From the NCBI RefSeq assembly GCF_014696715.1, contig NZ_JACJQO010000005.1:434001-498000 (forward strand): a DNA stretch of 64,000 bases. Direction: 5' to 3'. A program made the position numbers and the translations under genes. Below, in pieces: positions 26,590 through 36,282 of the stretch. Within the stretch, counting starts at the first letter, position 1; each line of letters opens with the position of its first letter. The notes beneath the pieces were generated by a model. That model was not told the DNA's origin. It searched no databases and saw only the letters and a list, made by a program, of their open reading frames with translations. This DNA comes from Pseudanabaena sp. FACHB-2040 (GTDB taxonomy: Bacteria > Cyanobacteriota > Cyanobacteriia > Phormidesmidales > Phormidesmidaceae).

Positions 26590-27636
26590 TTAGACAGACT
26601 TTAGGGATTTGGAATCGTTAGCAGCCATTTGTTCTTGAAGCTGCTTTTTGGCCGCTTTAAAGTCAGTCGCTAGCTGCTTCTGCTGCTCGTGGCTAAAGCA
26701 ATCTTTGAGTTTTGGAAAAATGTCTTTTTCTTCCTGATTGACATGACTGCGAACAGCGATTCTGACCTGCTCGATCTGGGCTTTGAAGTTTGGATCGGTA
26801 GGATTCAAAGCTTTTATGTCATCTAGCATTTCAATCACACCGTCAGTCTGATCAAAGATTTCCGGCATCTGCGAGTAATGGGGCTGGACTGCCGGATAGA
26901 GCACCTGCTCTTCGGCTAGACCGTGAATGGTGACATCACTATAGAGCTGGCCAAAATACTCTTGAATCTTCTGAGGATCGTCGCTGCCCAAGATTTCGGT
27001 AAACAGAACATCCGCTTTGCTGTGATCCATTAGAAGCAGTTCGCGAATGGGAATTTCGTCATCGGTACGAGTGATGAGGCTGCCTGCAATGCCAGCGAGG
27101 GCTGCGATCGCATCTTCAACCCGCGCCCACAGTCCTTGCTCTGCGTCCTGTCCAGTGAGCTCACGCACACCCAAGAGTTCTATCATGCCCTTGAGCTGTT
27201 CTTGGTGAGCCCGGTTTTCAAAGTTGATTGTGTGCAGCGGTGTGATTGCGGCTTCGACATCGGCCCCAACTCGTTGGGCGATCTTGTGAATCACTAGCCC
27301 CGTCATTGTCTGTTGATGCTTTAACAGCTCATGCTGAGATACCTTCTCAGCCAGCGTCAGGTCAGAGCTCTCCATCAGACTGTGAAGGGTTTTGACCTGT
27401 TGTTCAATAGTGTCTTTGGGCTGAGCCTGAATGCCGTACTGAACGATCACTGTTTCGAGAATGCTCAGGTTTTTTTGATCCTGCTCCAGCATCTTCTGCA
27501 AACGCGGGCGAAGGGCTCCATCAAGTGCATCTAGCAGCATTTGATCGACGGAAATCAGCAGCCTCTGGAGGGCTTTCATGCCTGCAAGTTGTTCTGCGAT
27601 CGCAAGGCGCTTAGTGTCGTTCAAAGTAGCCGACAT
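26590..27636 (-). CDS. Hemerythrin HHE-domain protein with helical N-terminal domain
   Basis: 348 residues, all helical. The C-terminal half is a hemerythrin cation-binding domain: LLLMDHSKADVLFTEIL, HGLAEEQVLYPAV and VRSHVNQEEKDIFPKL supply the His/Glu ligands of a di-iron site. The N-terminal half (RLAIAEQLAGMKALQRLL, HELLKHQQTMTGLVIHKI, NFENRAHQEQLKGMIELLG) looks like a second four-helix unit of the ferritin-like or DUF892 type. Possible roles are oxygen, NO or iron sensing or storage; nothing in the context decides this. ATG 27636 follows a GAGGAACAGGG purine stretch. Confidence 0.85.
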   Translation of the reverse strand: MSATLNDTKRLAIAEQLAGMKALQRLLISVDQMLLDALDGALRPRLQKMLEQDQKNLSILETVIVQYGIQAQPKDTIEQQVKTLHSLMESSDLTLAEKVSQHELLKHQQTMTGLVIHKIAQRVGADVEAAITPLHTINFENRAHQEQLKGMIELLGVRELTGQDAEQGLWARVEDAIAALAGIAGSLITRTDDEIPIRELLLMDHSKADVLFTEILGSDDPQKIQEYFGQLYSDVTIHGLAEEQVLYPAVQPHYSQMPEIFDQTDGVIEMLDDIKALNPTDPNFKAQIEQVRIAVRSHVNQEEKDIFPKLKDCFSHEQQKQLATDFKAAKKQLQEQMAANDSKSLKSV

Positions 27637-27767
27637 TTCCCTGTTCCTCTAGCAAAGGCAACGACTTTCGGACACCCTAGCGGCTCTCCTTCTAACGACA
27701 TCTCTACCAAAGGAGTAACGCCTATTTAGCTAAGAGGATGAAGTTTAGCAAACCCGCTCTGTAGAAA

Positions 27768-29099
27768 CTATTCAGCTAGGGGCGCTAAGGTGACACTGCC
27801 TGCCGGAAACAGGGTCAGGCGCAGCTGCTGGGGCGATGCTTGAGGAGCTAAAACCGGACTGCCTAGAGGGGGCAGGGGAATGCGATCGCGATTTTCCCGC
27901 GCCAGCCTGCCCTGAGGGATGACGCTCTGTAGATTGCCCGCCTCATCAATTACTAAAACATAGACCAGCGAGTCGGCCAGATTGGCGGGCGGCACCCACT
28001 GTTCTTGCAGCGTGAACTGCAACGCCTCTAGCGATCGCGCTGCTGGGGGCGGGGCTTCGGTGGCTTGGCTGCTGAGACTACCGACAGCACTATCCGCCGA
28101 GGCATCAGGAGGTTGAGCAGGCAACTGGGGCGGGGCGCTCAGGACAGAAGGGGGGGCAGGTTCTAGAGCTCGGTTAGCCTCAGGCCCGGGCTCAGACGGC
28201 ACCGGGGCGGCTTCTATCTGGGGCAGCGCTTGCTGCTCCCCAGGAACCTTAGCCGTGGGTGGAGCCGCTGGGCTTTGAGAAGGTGCCGTTGGGCTTTGGG
28301 AAGGTACTGCGTCCCCGTTTAGAACGACAGGCGGCGGGCCGACAGCTCCACTAGGGGCGGGAGGTACTGCCTGATTGAGTTCTCCAGGGGCCGTTGGCAC
28401 TTCGGTCGCTTCTGGCAACCCGGTTTGCGGCATAGAAAAGCTTTCGGCTCCGGGCTCAGGGGCCATGCTATCGGCACTGCCGCCAGCGGGGGCTGAGGCC
28501 GTTGTCTCTAGCTGAGATACCGAGTTGCGCTGCAAAATTCCTGGTAAGACAGCACTTGCGCCAACCACGACCAGTAAGGCTGCCGCTGCCGTTCCCCCCC
28601 AAGCCAGCCGCCGAGACGGAGAACGGCGACGAGATCTGGCCTCAGCCGGGGCAACCTCAGTGGGCAGCACGTCAACGGCCTCCTCTAGCTGGGCCAGCAC
28701 ATCGGCTAGGTCGGCTAGCTGCAGCGTACTCAGACGCACCTGCCGAGGACCGCTGTGAACCGCTAAGTTACCTAGATCCAGGCTGTGACGGCTAGGGCTG
28801 TAGGGCTGTAGGGAAATGCCCTCAACCGCTGCCGGTCGCAAGGCACTCTCAGCAGGCCCGTTTAGGTAGTTTTGAACGTAGGTTTGAACGAGGGTCGAAA
28901 GGTCTAGGAGATGCGATCGCATTCCCCGTGCTGCTATTACCGGGTTTCCTGAGGCGTCTTGAATCTGCAGGTCAAACCGCAGCCGCTTCAGAATAGGCTG
29001 CTCAGCCACCTGGCTCAGGGGAGAAAGTTCCCCCATCACCTCAAGGGTGCAGGTTGGGGCCGTATACCGGAGAGAGGTTAGTTCAGAGATCGGCGTCAT
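27768..29099 (-). CDS. DUF4335 protein with Pro/Ala/Ser-rich linker and membrane segment
   Basis: Cyanobacterial conserved protein of unknown function. The N-terminal ~160 residues are the globular DUF4335 part (ISELTSLRYTAPTCTLEVMG, LSTLVQTYVQNYLNG, RHSLDLGNLAVHSGPRQVRL). A basic stretch (RSRRRSPSRRLAW) then precedes one membrane helix (AAAALLVVVGASAVLPGIL), followed by a long low-complexity Pro/Ala/Ser region with near-repeats SQSPTAPSQSPAAP, and a small C-terminal domain (LQEQWVPPANLADSLVYVLV). This predicts a cytosolic head and an extracytoplasmic tail. It is six bases downstream of the DUF3038 gene; the two usually occur together in cyanobacteria. Confidence 0.88.
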   Translation of the reverse strand: MTPISELTSLRYTAPTCTLEVMGELSPLSQVAEQPILKRLRFDLQIQDASGNPVIAARGMRSHLLDLSTLVQTYVQNYLNGPAESALRPAAVEGISLQPYSPSRHSLDLGNLAVHSGPRQVRLSTLQLADLADVLAQLEEAVDVLPTEVAPAEARSRRRSPSRRLAWGGTAAAALLVVVGASAVLPGILQRNSVSQLETTASAPAGGSADSMAPEPGAESFSMPQTGLPEATEVPTAPGELNQAVPPAPSGAVGPPPVVLNGDAVPSQSPTAPSQSPAAPPTAKVPGEQQALPQIEAAPVPSEPGPEANRALEPAPPSVLSAPPQLPAQPPDASADSAVGSLSSQATEAPPPAARSLEALQFTLQEQWVPPANLADSLVYVLVIDEAGNLQSVIPQGRLARENRDRIPLPPLGSPVLAPQASPQQLRLTLFPAGSVTLAPLAE

Positions 29100-29105
29100 G
29101 GATAC

Positions 29106-29624
29106 TCACTTTGCCCGGTCCAGCAGCGATAGCCAGAGCCGACGATCACCGCCAGTTCCGCTGTAAAAGAGCAAATCAGTCAGCAGTTTTAGGGCCAGGG
29201 CGCTCAGCTCCTCAGGCGTTGCCTCGCTATCGCCCTCCATGCGCTCCTCGTAGGTGTTGCTAAAGGCGTCAAGGTAGTCACCCAGCCGCGCTACTCGATG
29301 GGGCGGCAGCTGCCGCTCTAAAACATCCTCTAGCAGCCCTACCGCCTGACGAATCACAGCCTTATGCTGCTGGGCCAAATGACAGCTAACCAGCACCAGC
29401 GCCCGCGCTTCCTCGATATCAAGCTTTTTGCGACCCTGGCCCTTACGCAATGGGCTGGCCTGCCGCAACCGCCACAGGCTCACGCGATCGCTCAAAAAAT
29501 CCTCTATCCCCAGCGTCTTTGCCGCCGTTAACATCGCATCTGACCCAATTCCAGTAAGAGATTCTAAAGCCAGCAGCACCAGATCTAGCTGAGCCTTGAT
29601 GTTGTCCAGCTGGCGGGGAGACAT
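29106..29624 (-). CDS. DUF3038 protein
   Basis: Conserved cyanobacterial protein of unknown function and partner gene of DUF4335. The recognisable core is RQLDNIKAQLDLVLLALESL, then GSDAMLTAAKTLGIEDFLSDRVSLWRLR, EEARALVLVSCHLAQQH and LLTDLLFYSGTGGDRRLWLSLL. Soluble and mainly helical. The start is uncertain: ATG 29624 (MSPRQLDN, with AGAGGAG close upstream) is used here, while GTG 29675 and TTG 29762 extend the frame by 17 and 46 poorly conserved residues. Probably one operon with the DUF4335 gene, six bases apart. Confidence 0.85.
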   Translation of the reverse strand: MSPRQLDNIKAQLDLVLLALESLTGIGSDAMLTAAKTLGIEDFLSDRVSLWRLRQASPLRKGQGRKKLDIEEARALVLVSCHLAQQHKAVIRQAVGLLEDVLERQLPPHRVARLGDYLDAFSNTYEERMEGDSEATPEELSALALKLLTDLLFYSGTGGDRRLWLSLLDRAK

Positions 29625-29852
29625 TGGCTCCTCTGGTACACCGGGCTGAACTTGAGCAGAAAAAGACGGTTCCACTGCCCGCCACCTTTCTAAGCTAAGG
29701 GATACGGCCCATTGTGGCACAGGGGTTACAGAACCTGAAACACCAGCCTTAGTCGTGAGCAATCCTTAATTGACTGGGATTGTTTTCAAGTTCTTTGTGA
29801 GGGTCGAGGGTTGAAGCTGAGGCATGACTTTTGAGGGTTATCTAAATTAATC

Positions 29853-30572
29853 CTAAAACAGACTGATTTGAGTCCCAGAAGCACCCTCGGGCAGTGCTGA
29901 TTGGCCCTTTCGAGAAGAAGAGAGCCGATCTGCTAAGCGGGTCGTTTCGGGCAGACGGTAGCGGGTGGTGCAGCGCAGGGTGTAGTCAATGGCCGTTTCC
30001 AAGCTGATGCGATGGCCGGGGGAAATGTAAAGCGGGTTGACCTTGTCTCGACTGCGGAGCACTGCCCCAATCCGTTCACCTTTGTCTAACAGCGGCACCC
30101 ATGCGCCCTTTTCGCTGGGCACAGGGTCATGGGTACCGACGAGCCGAGATTTGGCCACCCCGATAGTAGGGCAATTGATCAGCAGGCCCAAGTGCGAAGC
30201 AATGCCGAGGCGGCGCGGGTGAGCAATGCCTTGGCCATCGCAGAGAATCAGATCGGGGTTGGTTTTAAGCTGGGCTAACGCATCTAGCACGGCAGGCACT
30301 TCTCGAAACGAGAGCAGACCCGGCACGTAGGGAAAGATCGTGGGGCGGCGTACCAGGGCTTCTTCAACCGGCACTAGATCAGGAAAGCTGAGAACCACAA
30401 CGGCAGCGCGGGTGATAGTGCCGTCGGCCTCAAATCCGGCATCGACTCCAGCGACGTAGGTAATCGGGTCGGGCAGCTGGTCTTGGGTGATGATCTGGGG
30501 GCGCAGCTGGTGCTGCAGTGCGATCGCATCTGCTGCCGTTGTCGGCCACTGCTCAGGAGGCGTGATATCCAT
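29853..30572 (-). CDS. nfi: Endonuclease V (deoxyinosine 3' endonuclease)
   Basis: Cuts DNA (or inosine-containing RNA) one base 3' of deaminated adenine. The RNase-H-like active site is visible: Asp in [10 protein letters not shown], Glu in [14 protein letters not shown] and Asp in [20 protein letters not shown], plus the [11 protein letters not shown] wedge region. 239 residues is normal. A charged tail ([13 protein letters not shown]) ends the protein. Single gene, divergent from the lipase gene. Confidence 0.94.
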   Translation of the reverse strand: MDITPPEQWPTTAADAIALQHQLRPQIITQDQLPDPITYVAGVDAGFEADGTITRAAVVVLSFPDLVPVEEALVRRPTIFPYVPGLLSFREVPAVLDALAQLKTNPDLILCDGQGIAHPRRLGIASHLGLLINCPTIGVAKSRLVGTHDPVPSEKGAWVPLLDKGERIGAVLRSRDKVNPLYISPGHRISLETAIDYTLRCTTRYRLPETTRLADRLSSSRKGQSALPEGASGTQISLF

Positions 30573-30677
30573 CAGTTAAGTCCATTTAATAATTCCATCA
30601 AAGCTGTTAAGAAAGGCTGTCGCTCGTTCGTTTTTCGGTAGCATCTAAAGACCATTTTGAGACCAACCTGGATACCT

Positions 30678-32528
30678 ATGGGGATTCGGCACTGCATCAC
30701 CCTTCTGGGCACTACCCTGGTCGTCACCGCTTCATCTGCGCTAGCGCAGATGCCGTCCGAGGTGCCCTCTCTTGAGCCTATGACCGGCCAAATTTATCAG
30801 AGTGAGTGGAATCAGCGCAGCCTCTATAGGGAAGTGTTGCCCCTTTGGCTAATCGCTGCCAGCCTAGCGGGCGGTGCCTTGATTGCGCTGACCTGGCTGC
30901 ACCTATACCAGCAGCGATGGCGACAGCGTGTTGAGCTGGCCCGGCAAGAGACCAAAGCCTTTCGAGAGCGAGAGGCCGTCAGGAACGTGCTCGACATTCT
31001 CGACTACGAGGAGTACCGCACGTTTTACGTCAAACACCCCCAAGATGGTCGGCTGCTGACCTTTGAGGCCAGTGACGACCTGCTGCGACGAGCCCTCAGA
31101 TCCCACGATCAGATGGTCAAAACCCGCCAGGGCCTAGACGAAATCAAGCAGCTTACGGCCCAGCAGCCCGACGCCATCGACGCTAAGACTGTGGCGGTTT
31201 TTAAGCGTTACGAAACCGAAGAATTTGTCATTGAAATTATTCTGCGGGACTGGTTTGACTCCTTTTTGGGGGGGCTAGAGAACTTTGACACTCTGATCGA
31301 GGCTGGCCTGATCTCCGCTAGCGAGCTTAAGCCGTTCGTCATTCACTGGATCAAGCTGATTGGCGATCGCCGCTACCGACGCAAGGGCGGCTCTGGCTTT
31401 TACGACCAGTTTTTCCACTATATCCACTGGGCCGGATATAGCCGGGTGCAAAAGCTTTTTGAGCGCTACGGCTACAAGATTTTGCCGCCGCCCTATTCCT
31501 CCCATGACTTCGCCCAGATCAGCCAAGAGCAGTCTTCCGATACGCACCGGGCCATCAGTCTGGCGAAGGCTGCCTATCTGGTCTACGAAGATCAGGACTA
31601 CGTTAACGACATTGTTGGCAACTGGGTCAGCAGCGAGGACGACAACCGCTGGATGAAAATGTCGCCCCAAGAATACGTTGTAGAGGTGCTTAATAACTGG
31701 CTTAAGGAAGGAAAGCAGCCCAGCAAATCTACTCTAAAAGGCAGCTTCTTCTACCTCGATAAGAAGAAAACCGACACCCAAGCATTTATCTTCTGCCAGG
31801 GTGAAGACATTATTCTGGCCTTTCGCGGCAGCCAGCAGCTCAACGACTGGCGCACTAATTTTAAGATCCGCCTGAATCAGTTTACGGTTTTAGCGGATCA
31901 ACAGCCCGTTCCGCCCTTGGGCCGAGTCCACCGGGGCTTTCTGGCTGCCTGGCACAGCGTTGAGATGGAAGTGCTCGACTACCTGAGAAAGCGGTGGATG
32001 CCTGCCTCTCGACTGTGGATTACGGGCCACAGCTTGGGCGGTGCCCTAGCAGCGATGGCGGCAGTCTCGCTGGAATCGCAGGGCTTTCAGGTGAGCGGGC
32101 TATATACCTTTGGCCAGCCGCGTATCGCTGACTGGAAGCTAGTCAACTACATGAACAGCAAAATGCGCGATCGCATTTTCCGCTACGCCAACAACAACGA
32201 TGTCGTGCCGCTAATTCCGCCGCCCATCTTGCCCTGGGTGCCCACCCGAGTCTATGGCCACATGGGCCACTTCCGCTACTTCGACTGGCGCGGCAACCTA
32301 CAGCGTCAGTCTTTTCCCACCGAGCGCCTGCCCGATCGGCTGCTGGGCTACCTTATGGCCATCGGACGCCCCGGCCTCGACTCCATTGGTGACCATAAGA
32401 TGGAGTTTTACCTAGCCAACCTGCAAAAGGCGCTAGAGAAGGAACAGGAAGAAGCCAAGATAGAAGCCGAAAAGAAGAATATCCATAGTCAATCTGTCGC
32501 TCCCCTCACCCCCGACCCTATCAACTAA
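30678..32528 (+). CDS. Class 3 (Fungal-type) lipase-family protein, membrane-associated
   Basis: 616 residues. From ATG 30678 the protein starts with a clean signal-like segment (CITLLGTTLVVTASSALAQ) and a second hydrophobic helix follows near 55-75 (LPLWLIAASLAGGALIALTW). The catalytic lipase_3 domain lies in the last 250 residues: Ser452 in WITGHSLGGALAAMA, Asp in NNNDVVPLIPP and His in HMGHFRYFD, preceded by IILAFRGSQQLNDWRTNF. The middle ~200 residues are helical and not recognised. The frame can start at TTG 30657, but the ATG fits the signal peptide. Likely acts on membrane lipids; the substrate is unknown. The next gene starts 26 bases on. Confidence 0.86.
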   Translation: MGIRHCITLLGTTLVVTASSALAQMPSEVPSLEPMTGQIYQSEWNQRSLYREVLPLWLIAASLAGGALIALTWLHLYQQRWRQRVELARQETKAFREREAVRNVLDILDYEEYRTFYVKHPQDGRLLTFEASDDLLRRALRSHDQMVKTRQGLDEIKQLTAQQPDAIDAKTVAVFKRYETEEFVIEIILRDWFDSFLGGLENFDTLIEAGLISASELKPFVIHWIKLIGDRRYRRKGGSGFYDQFFHYIHWAGYSRVQKLFERYGYKILPPPYSSHDFAQISQEQSSDTHRAISLAKAAYLVYEDQDYVNDIVGNWVSSEDDNRWMKMSPQEYVVEVLNNWLKEGKQPSKSTLKGSFFYLDKKKTDTQAFIFCQGEDIILAFRGSQQLNDWRTNFKIRLNQFTVLADQQPVPPLGRVHRGFLAAWHSVEMEVLDYLRKRWMPASRLWITGHSLGGALAAMAAVSLESQGFQVSGLYTFGQPRIADWKLVNYMNSKMRDRIFRYANNNDVVPLIPPPILPWVPTRVYGHMGHFRYFDWRGNLQRQSFPTERLPDRLLGYLMAIGRPGLDSIGDHKMEFYLANLQKALEKEQEEAKIEAEKKNIHSQSVAPLTPDPIN

Positions 32529-32554
32529 GCTAGAAACATTGCCCCTGGATAGGC

Positions 32555-35365
32555 TTGTCTCGTAGCGACGCTGTGAAATATTCCCCCTCTCGCCCCATTC
32601 AACTTCGTAAATACATTCCCTTGGTGCTGGTGCTGGCCTTTGTGCTGGCGTTTACAGGAACGCTGGTGCGATTGCTGACCGACTCTTGGTGGTTCGCCTC
32701 GGTTGGCTTTGAGCAGGTCTTTTGGACCCGAGTGGGCTGGCAGGTAGGAATTTGGGCTGTCACGTTCACGGTGTATACGGCATTTCTGTGGGGCAACTAC
32801 CTGTTAGCCCAACGGATTACCCATGACCACCCCTATGTTTATTTAGAAAAGTACGTTGAGCAAGGCAACCCGACCGTATTGCGAGGGCTGCCCCGCTATG
32901 GTGCGATCGCACTCATTCTGCTTCTGGCTATCAGTGCTGCCTTACGCAGCGCCGCTGCCTGGGAGACAGTACTCAAGTTTTTTAACCCTGTCCCGTTTAA
33001 TACTGCCGATCCTATCTTTCAACGTGACATCAGCTTTTTTGTGTTTCGGCTGCCCTTTCTCCACGACCTACAAGACGGCTTGCTGGGGCTGCTAGTCTGG
33101 AGCGCGTTTCTGGCCCTGGGTGTCTATGTGCTCAAAGGCGAGATTCGACCAGAGCGGGGTTGGAAATATTTTTTAACCGGAGAGGCCAAAACCCATCTGT
33201 GCCTCCTACTAGCGGGTGTGGCATTACTGTTTGGAGCCGGCTTTTGGCTGGCCCGCTTTGACTTGCTGTATTCACCTACAGGCGTAGTATTTGGGGCTGG
33301 ATACACCGACGTTCATGCTCGTCTGCAGGCCTACTGGATGATGGGCTTTGTCACACTAGCGGTGGCAGTGCTATTTGTCCTATCGCTCTGGCGTAGCGGC
33401 TTTTCTCTGCCCAGCTTTGCCATTGTGATTTACCTAGCAGTGTTGATTCTAGTCAACGGGCTCTATCCACTGGTGCAGCAAACCGTGGTAGTCGGCCCCA
33501 ACGAACTAGAGAAAGAGCGGCCCTACATTGCCTACAACATTGAATACACCCGACGGGCTTACAACCTACAGCAAGTCCAGGTCGAACCCTTTCCAGCAGA
33601 AGAAATGCTCGACCGCGAGATCCTGCAGGGCAGCCAACCGACGCTGCAAAACATTCGCCTATGGGACAACGAACCGCTACTCAGCACCTATCGCCAAATT
33701 CAAGAAATCCGCCTTTACTACCGCTTTTCAGACGTTGACGTTGATCGCTATCGCCTCAGGAACGACTACCGACAGGTCATGTTGGCTGCCCGAGAACTGG
33801 CCTACAGCCAGGTACCTGAGGAGGCGCAAACCTGGGTCAATCAGCGGCTCAAGTTTACCCACGGCTTTGGCCTAGCCATGAGTCCTGTAAACCAGGTAAC
33901 GCCCGATGGTCTGCCAGAACTGTGGATTAAAAACGTCCCCCCAGTGACTTCGGTCGATCTAGAGATTGATCAGCCTCGCATTTACTACGGTGAAGAGAAT
34001 GACCACTATATCTTTACCGGCACCAGTACTGACGAATTTGACTATCCTCTAGACGACGAAAATGCCTCCTTCCGCTATAGCGGTGTGGGCGGTGTACCCA
34101 TTGGTAGCCTGCTGCAGCGACTGACCTACGCCTACGACCTGGTTAACCTGCAGCTAATTTTTTCTAACTACTTCACGCCAGAGACGCGCATTCACTACTA
34201 CCGCACGATTAAGGATCGGGTGCGTCAGGTCGCGCCCTTTCTCACCTTCGACAGCGATCCCTACATTGCCCTGATCGACGGTCGCCTGCAGTGGATCGTC
34301 GATGCCTACACGGTCAGCGATCGCTACCCTTACTCCGAACCTTTGAGCCGCAGCCCTGAGGCGGAGGTGGTTTTGCAGAGCAGTACCCTAAGTGATCTGG
34401 TGCGGCGAGACACTAACTACCTGCGCAACTCGGTCAAAGTTGTAGTCGATGCCTACGATGGCACCCTGCGCTTTTTTGCCATTGATGAACAAGATCCAGT
34501 GCTGGCCAGCTACCGCCGCATGTTTCCCAGCCTGTTTGAACCGGCAGCAGCAATTCCTGCCACTATCCGCGACCATCTGCGCTATCCCCCAGACCTCTTT
34601 ACAGCCCAGGCTCAGGTCTACCGAACCTACCACATGGCCAACCCCGAGGTGTTTTACAACCGAGAAGATCTCTGGCGCTTTCCTAATCAGGTCTATGAGG
34701 GCAACCAGGTGATGATGCAGCCCTACTACCTGATCATGCGGCTGCCCGATTTCAACCAGGAAGAGTTTGTCCAGATCATGCCATTTACCCCAGCCAATCG
34801 AGACAACATGGTGTCTTGGATGGCGGGCCGCTCTGATGGTGAAAACTACGGCAAGCTACTGCTCTACGATTTTCCCCGGCAGGAACTGGTGTACGGCCCC
34901 AGCCAGATCGAAGCGCGAATCGATCAAACCCCAGAAATTTCAGAGCAGGTCTCGCTCTGGAGCCAGCAAGGATCGCGGGTGATCCGGGGAGACCTGCGGG
35001 TGATTCCCATTGGTACGTCGCTGCTCTACGTCGAACCGCTCTACTTGCGCGCCGAACAGGGTGAGTTGCCAGAGCTGCGGCGAGTGATTTTGGCCTACGG
35101 CGATCGCATTGTCATGCGCGAAACGCTGGAGGACGCCTTAAACGCGATTTTTGGTGAGGGCGTCGGCAACGTGGTGGCTGACTCTTCCCCGCCAGAGACT
35201 TCACCCACCGGTCCCTCTTTACCTGACAACTACTCGGCCCTGATTCAGTCAGCCCTAGAGGCTTACCAGAATAGTGAGGAAGCCCTACAGGAGGGCAACT
35301 GGCAGGCCTACGGCGAGAGCCAGCGGCAGCTAGGGGAGATCTTGCAGCAGCTGCAGCAACCGTAA
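32555..35365 (+). CDS. UPF0182 (COG1615) large membrane protein
   Basis: 936 residues, UPF0182 family. About seven membrane helices lie in the first 310 residues (for example LVLVLAFVLAFTGTLVRLL, IALILLLAISAALRSAA), followed by a ~550-residue extracytoplasmic domain with YIAYNIEYTRRAYNL and LWDNEPLLSTYRQIQEIRLYY, a family hallmark. The acidic linker near 870 (SSPPETSPTGPSLP) precedes a short helical tail. Function unknown across the family. The start is uncertain: TTG 32555 has AGG just upstream; GTG 32573 is the alternative. Probably co-transcribed with the lipase gene. Confidence 0.93.
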   Translation: MSRSDAVKYSPSRPIQLRKYIPLVLVLAFVLAFTGTLVRLLTDSWWFASVGFEQVFWTRVGWQVGIWAVTFTVYTAFLWGNYLLAQRITHDHPYVYLEKYVEQGNPTVLRGLPRYGAIALILLLAISAALRSAAAWETVLKFFNPVPFNTADPIFQRDISFFVFRLPFLHDLQDGLLGLLVWSAFLALGVYVLKGEIRPERGWKYFLTGEAKTHLCLLLAGVALLFGAGFWLARFDLLYSPTGVVFGAGYTDVHARLQAYWMMGFVTLAVAVLFVLSLWRSGFSLPSFAIVIYLAVLILVNGLYPLVQQTVVVGPNELEKERPYIAYNIEYTRRAYNLQQVQVEPFPAEEMLDREILQGSQPTLQNIRLWDNEPLLSTYRQIQEIRLYYRFSDVDVDRYRLRNDYRQVMLAARELAYSQVPEEAQTWVNQRLKFTHGFGLAMSPVNQVTPDGLPELWIKNVPPVTSVDLEIDQPRIYYGEENDHYIFTGTSTDEFDYPLDDENASFRYSGVGGVPIGSLLQRLTYAYDLVNLQLIFSNYFTPETRIHYYRTIKDRVRQVAPFLTFDSDPYIALIDGRLQWIVDAYTVSDRYPYSEPLSRSPEAEVVLQSSTLSDLVRRDTNYLRNSVKVVVDAYDGTLRFFAIDEQDPVLASYRRMFPSLFEPAAAIPATIRDHLRYPPDLFTAQAQVYRTYHMANPEVFYNREDLWRFPNQVYEGNQVMMQPYYLIMRLPDFNQEEFVQIMPFTPANRDNMVSWMAGRSDGENYGKLLLYDFPRQELVYGPSQIEARIDQTPEISEQVSLWSQQGSRVIRGDLRVIPIGTSLLYVEPLYLRAEQGELPELRRVILAYGDRIVMRETLEDALNAIFGEGVGNVVADSSPPETSPTGPSLPDNYSALIQSALEAYQNSEEALQEGNWQAYGESQRQLGEILQQLQQP

Positions 35366-35382
35366 CTCTAAAAAGATATTAA

Positions 35383-35415
35383 AAAACTGGAGGCGCTTGA
35401 AGTGCCTCCAGTTTT
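35383..35415. terminator. Bidirectional terminator between UPF0182 gene and response regulator
   Basis: AAAACTGGAGGC (35383-35394) and GCCTCCAGTTTT (35404-35415) are perfect 12-base inverted arms with a nine-base loop. A-runs and T-runs flank both sides, so it can serve both converging genes. Confidence 0.88.
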
Positions 35416-35442
35416 GCTTTTGAAATTACTCTGCAACTACAC

Positions 35443-35482
35443 TTTGAAATTACTTCACCATATTTGAAATTACTTCACCATA
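35443..35482. repeat. Perfect 20-base tandem duplication over a gene end
   Basis: Two exact copies of TTTGAAATTACTTCACCATA lie at 35443-35462 and 35463-35482; a shorter match TTTGAAATTACT occurs just before, near 35419. The second copy contains the stop codon (35470-35472) and last codons of the response regulator, so the gene's 3' end has been duplicated in place. Confidence 0.9.
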
Positions 35483-36141
35483 TGGTGGTCTACGGCAAAA
35501 CGCACTAGCTCAGCTCGATTGTTGGTGTCGGTTTTGCGGAACAGGCTGCTGACGTATTTTTCGACGGTACGAGGGCTGAGATAAAGCCGATCGCCAATCT
35601 GGGCATTAGACAGGCCGTCGGAAATCAAGGTGAGGACGTCTTGCTCTCGGGAGGTGAGATCAGGCTTGGGTTCTTCCGCTCGCTTTCCGAGCTTGGCCTT
35701 TTCGAGGGCCATGGCTCGGTCTTGAGCGGTTTGGAGGGCGACTTGGTTGATCCAGGCGGCCTGAATCAGCTGCGATCGCTCCAGTAGATTGCGCACGACT
35801 GCGCCGATTTCATCTAGCTCAAAGGGCTTGGGCAGGTAAGCATCACAGCCCATCTGGTAGCCCTTGATGCGATTTTCGGTTTCGGTGTGGGCCGATAGGA
35901 AGATCACGGGCAGCAGTCGCCAGGCGGGATGCTGTCGCACTCGCTGCACCAGTTCATACCCGTCTACGTGGGGCATGGTGATATCTGTTATCAGCAGGTG
36001 GGGCTGATATGCAAAAATTTGCCGAAAGGCATCCTCGCCATCGGTAGCTAGAAGAACCGAGTAGCCCTCAAGCTCCAGGTAATCGCTAATTGACAGGCGA
36101 GTTCCCTCGTCGTCTTCTGCGACCAGAATTGTCAGGGGCAT
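35470..36141 (-). CDS. NarL/FixJ-type response regulator
   Basis: 223 residues: receiver (1-120) with Asp53 in LLITDITMP and Lys in AYLPKPFELDE, a linker, and a LuxR-type helix-turn-helix (about 160-218; LTSREQDVLTLISDGLSNAQ, SPRTVEKYVSSLFRK). All phosphorylation residues are present, so it should be a normal phosphorylatable DNA-binding regulator. The plan resembles the Ycf29 type kept in cyanobacteria and algal plastids, but I do not assign the name. No kinase gene is adjacent; the receiver-only hybrid kinase at 16896 is one possible partner (speculative). Confidence 0.92.
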   Translation of the reverse strand: MPLTILVAEDDEGTRLSISDYLELEGYSVLLATDGEDAFRQIFAYQPHLLITDITMPHVDGYELVQRVRQHPAWRLLPVIFLSAHTETENRIKGYQMGCDAYLPKPFELDEIGAVVRNLLERSQLIQAAWINQVALQTAQDRAMALEKAKLGKRAEEPKPDLTSREQDVLTLISDGLSNAQIGDRLYLSPRTVEKYVSSLFRKTDTNNRAELVRFAVDHHMVK

Positions 36142-36282
36142 AGCCTCAACTTACACTCTTGCGCCTACTTAATAGCCTAGGAGAGAACTCCTTGAAATGT
36201 ATGTATCTGTTGCTGAAATTCAACTAAATTGAATTCTTTTGAAACACTTTTATGAACTAATGGTTTGATAGCACTCTTTGCC

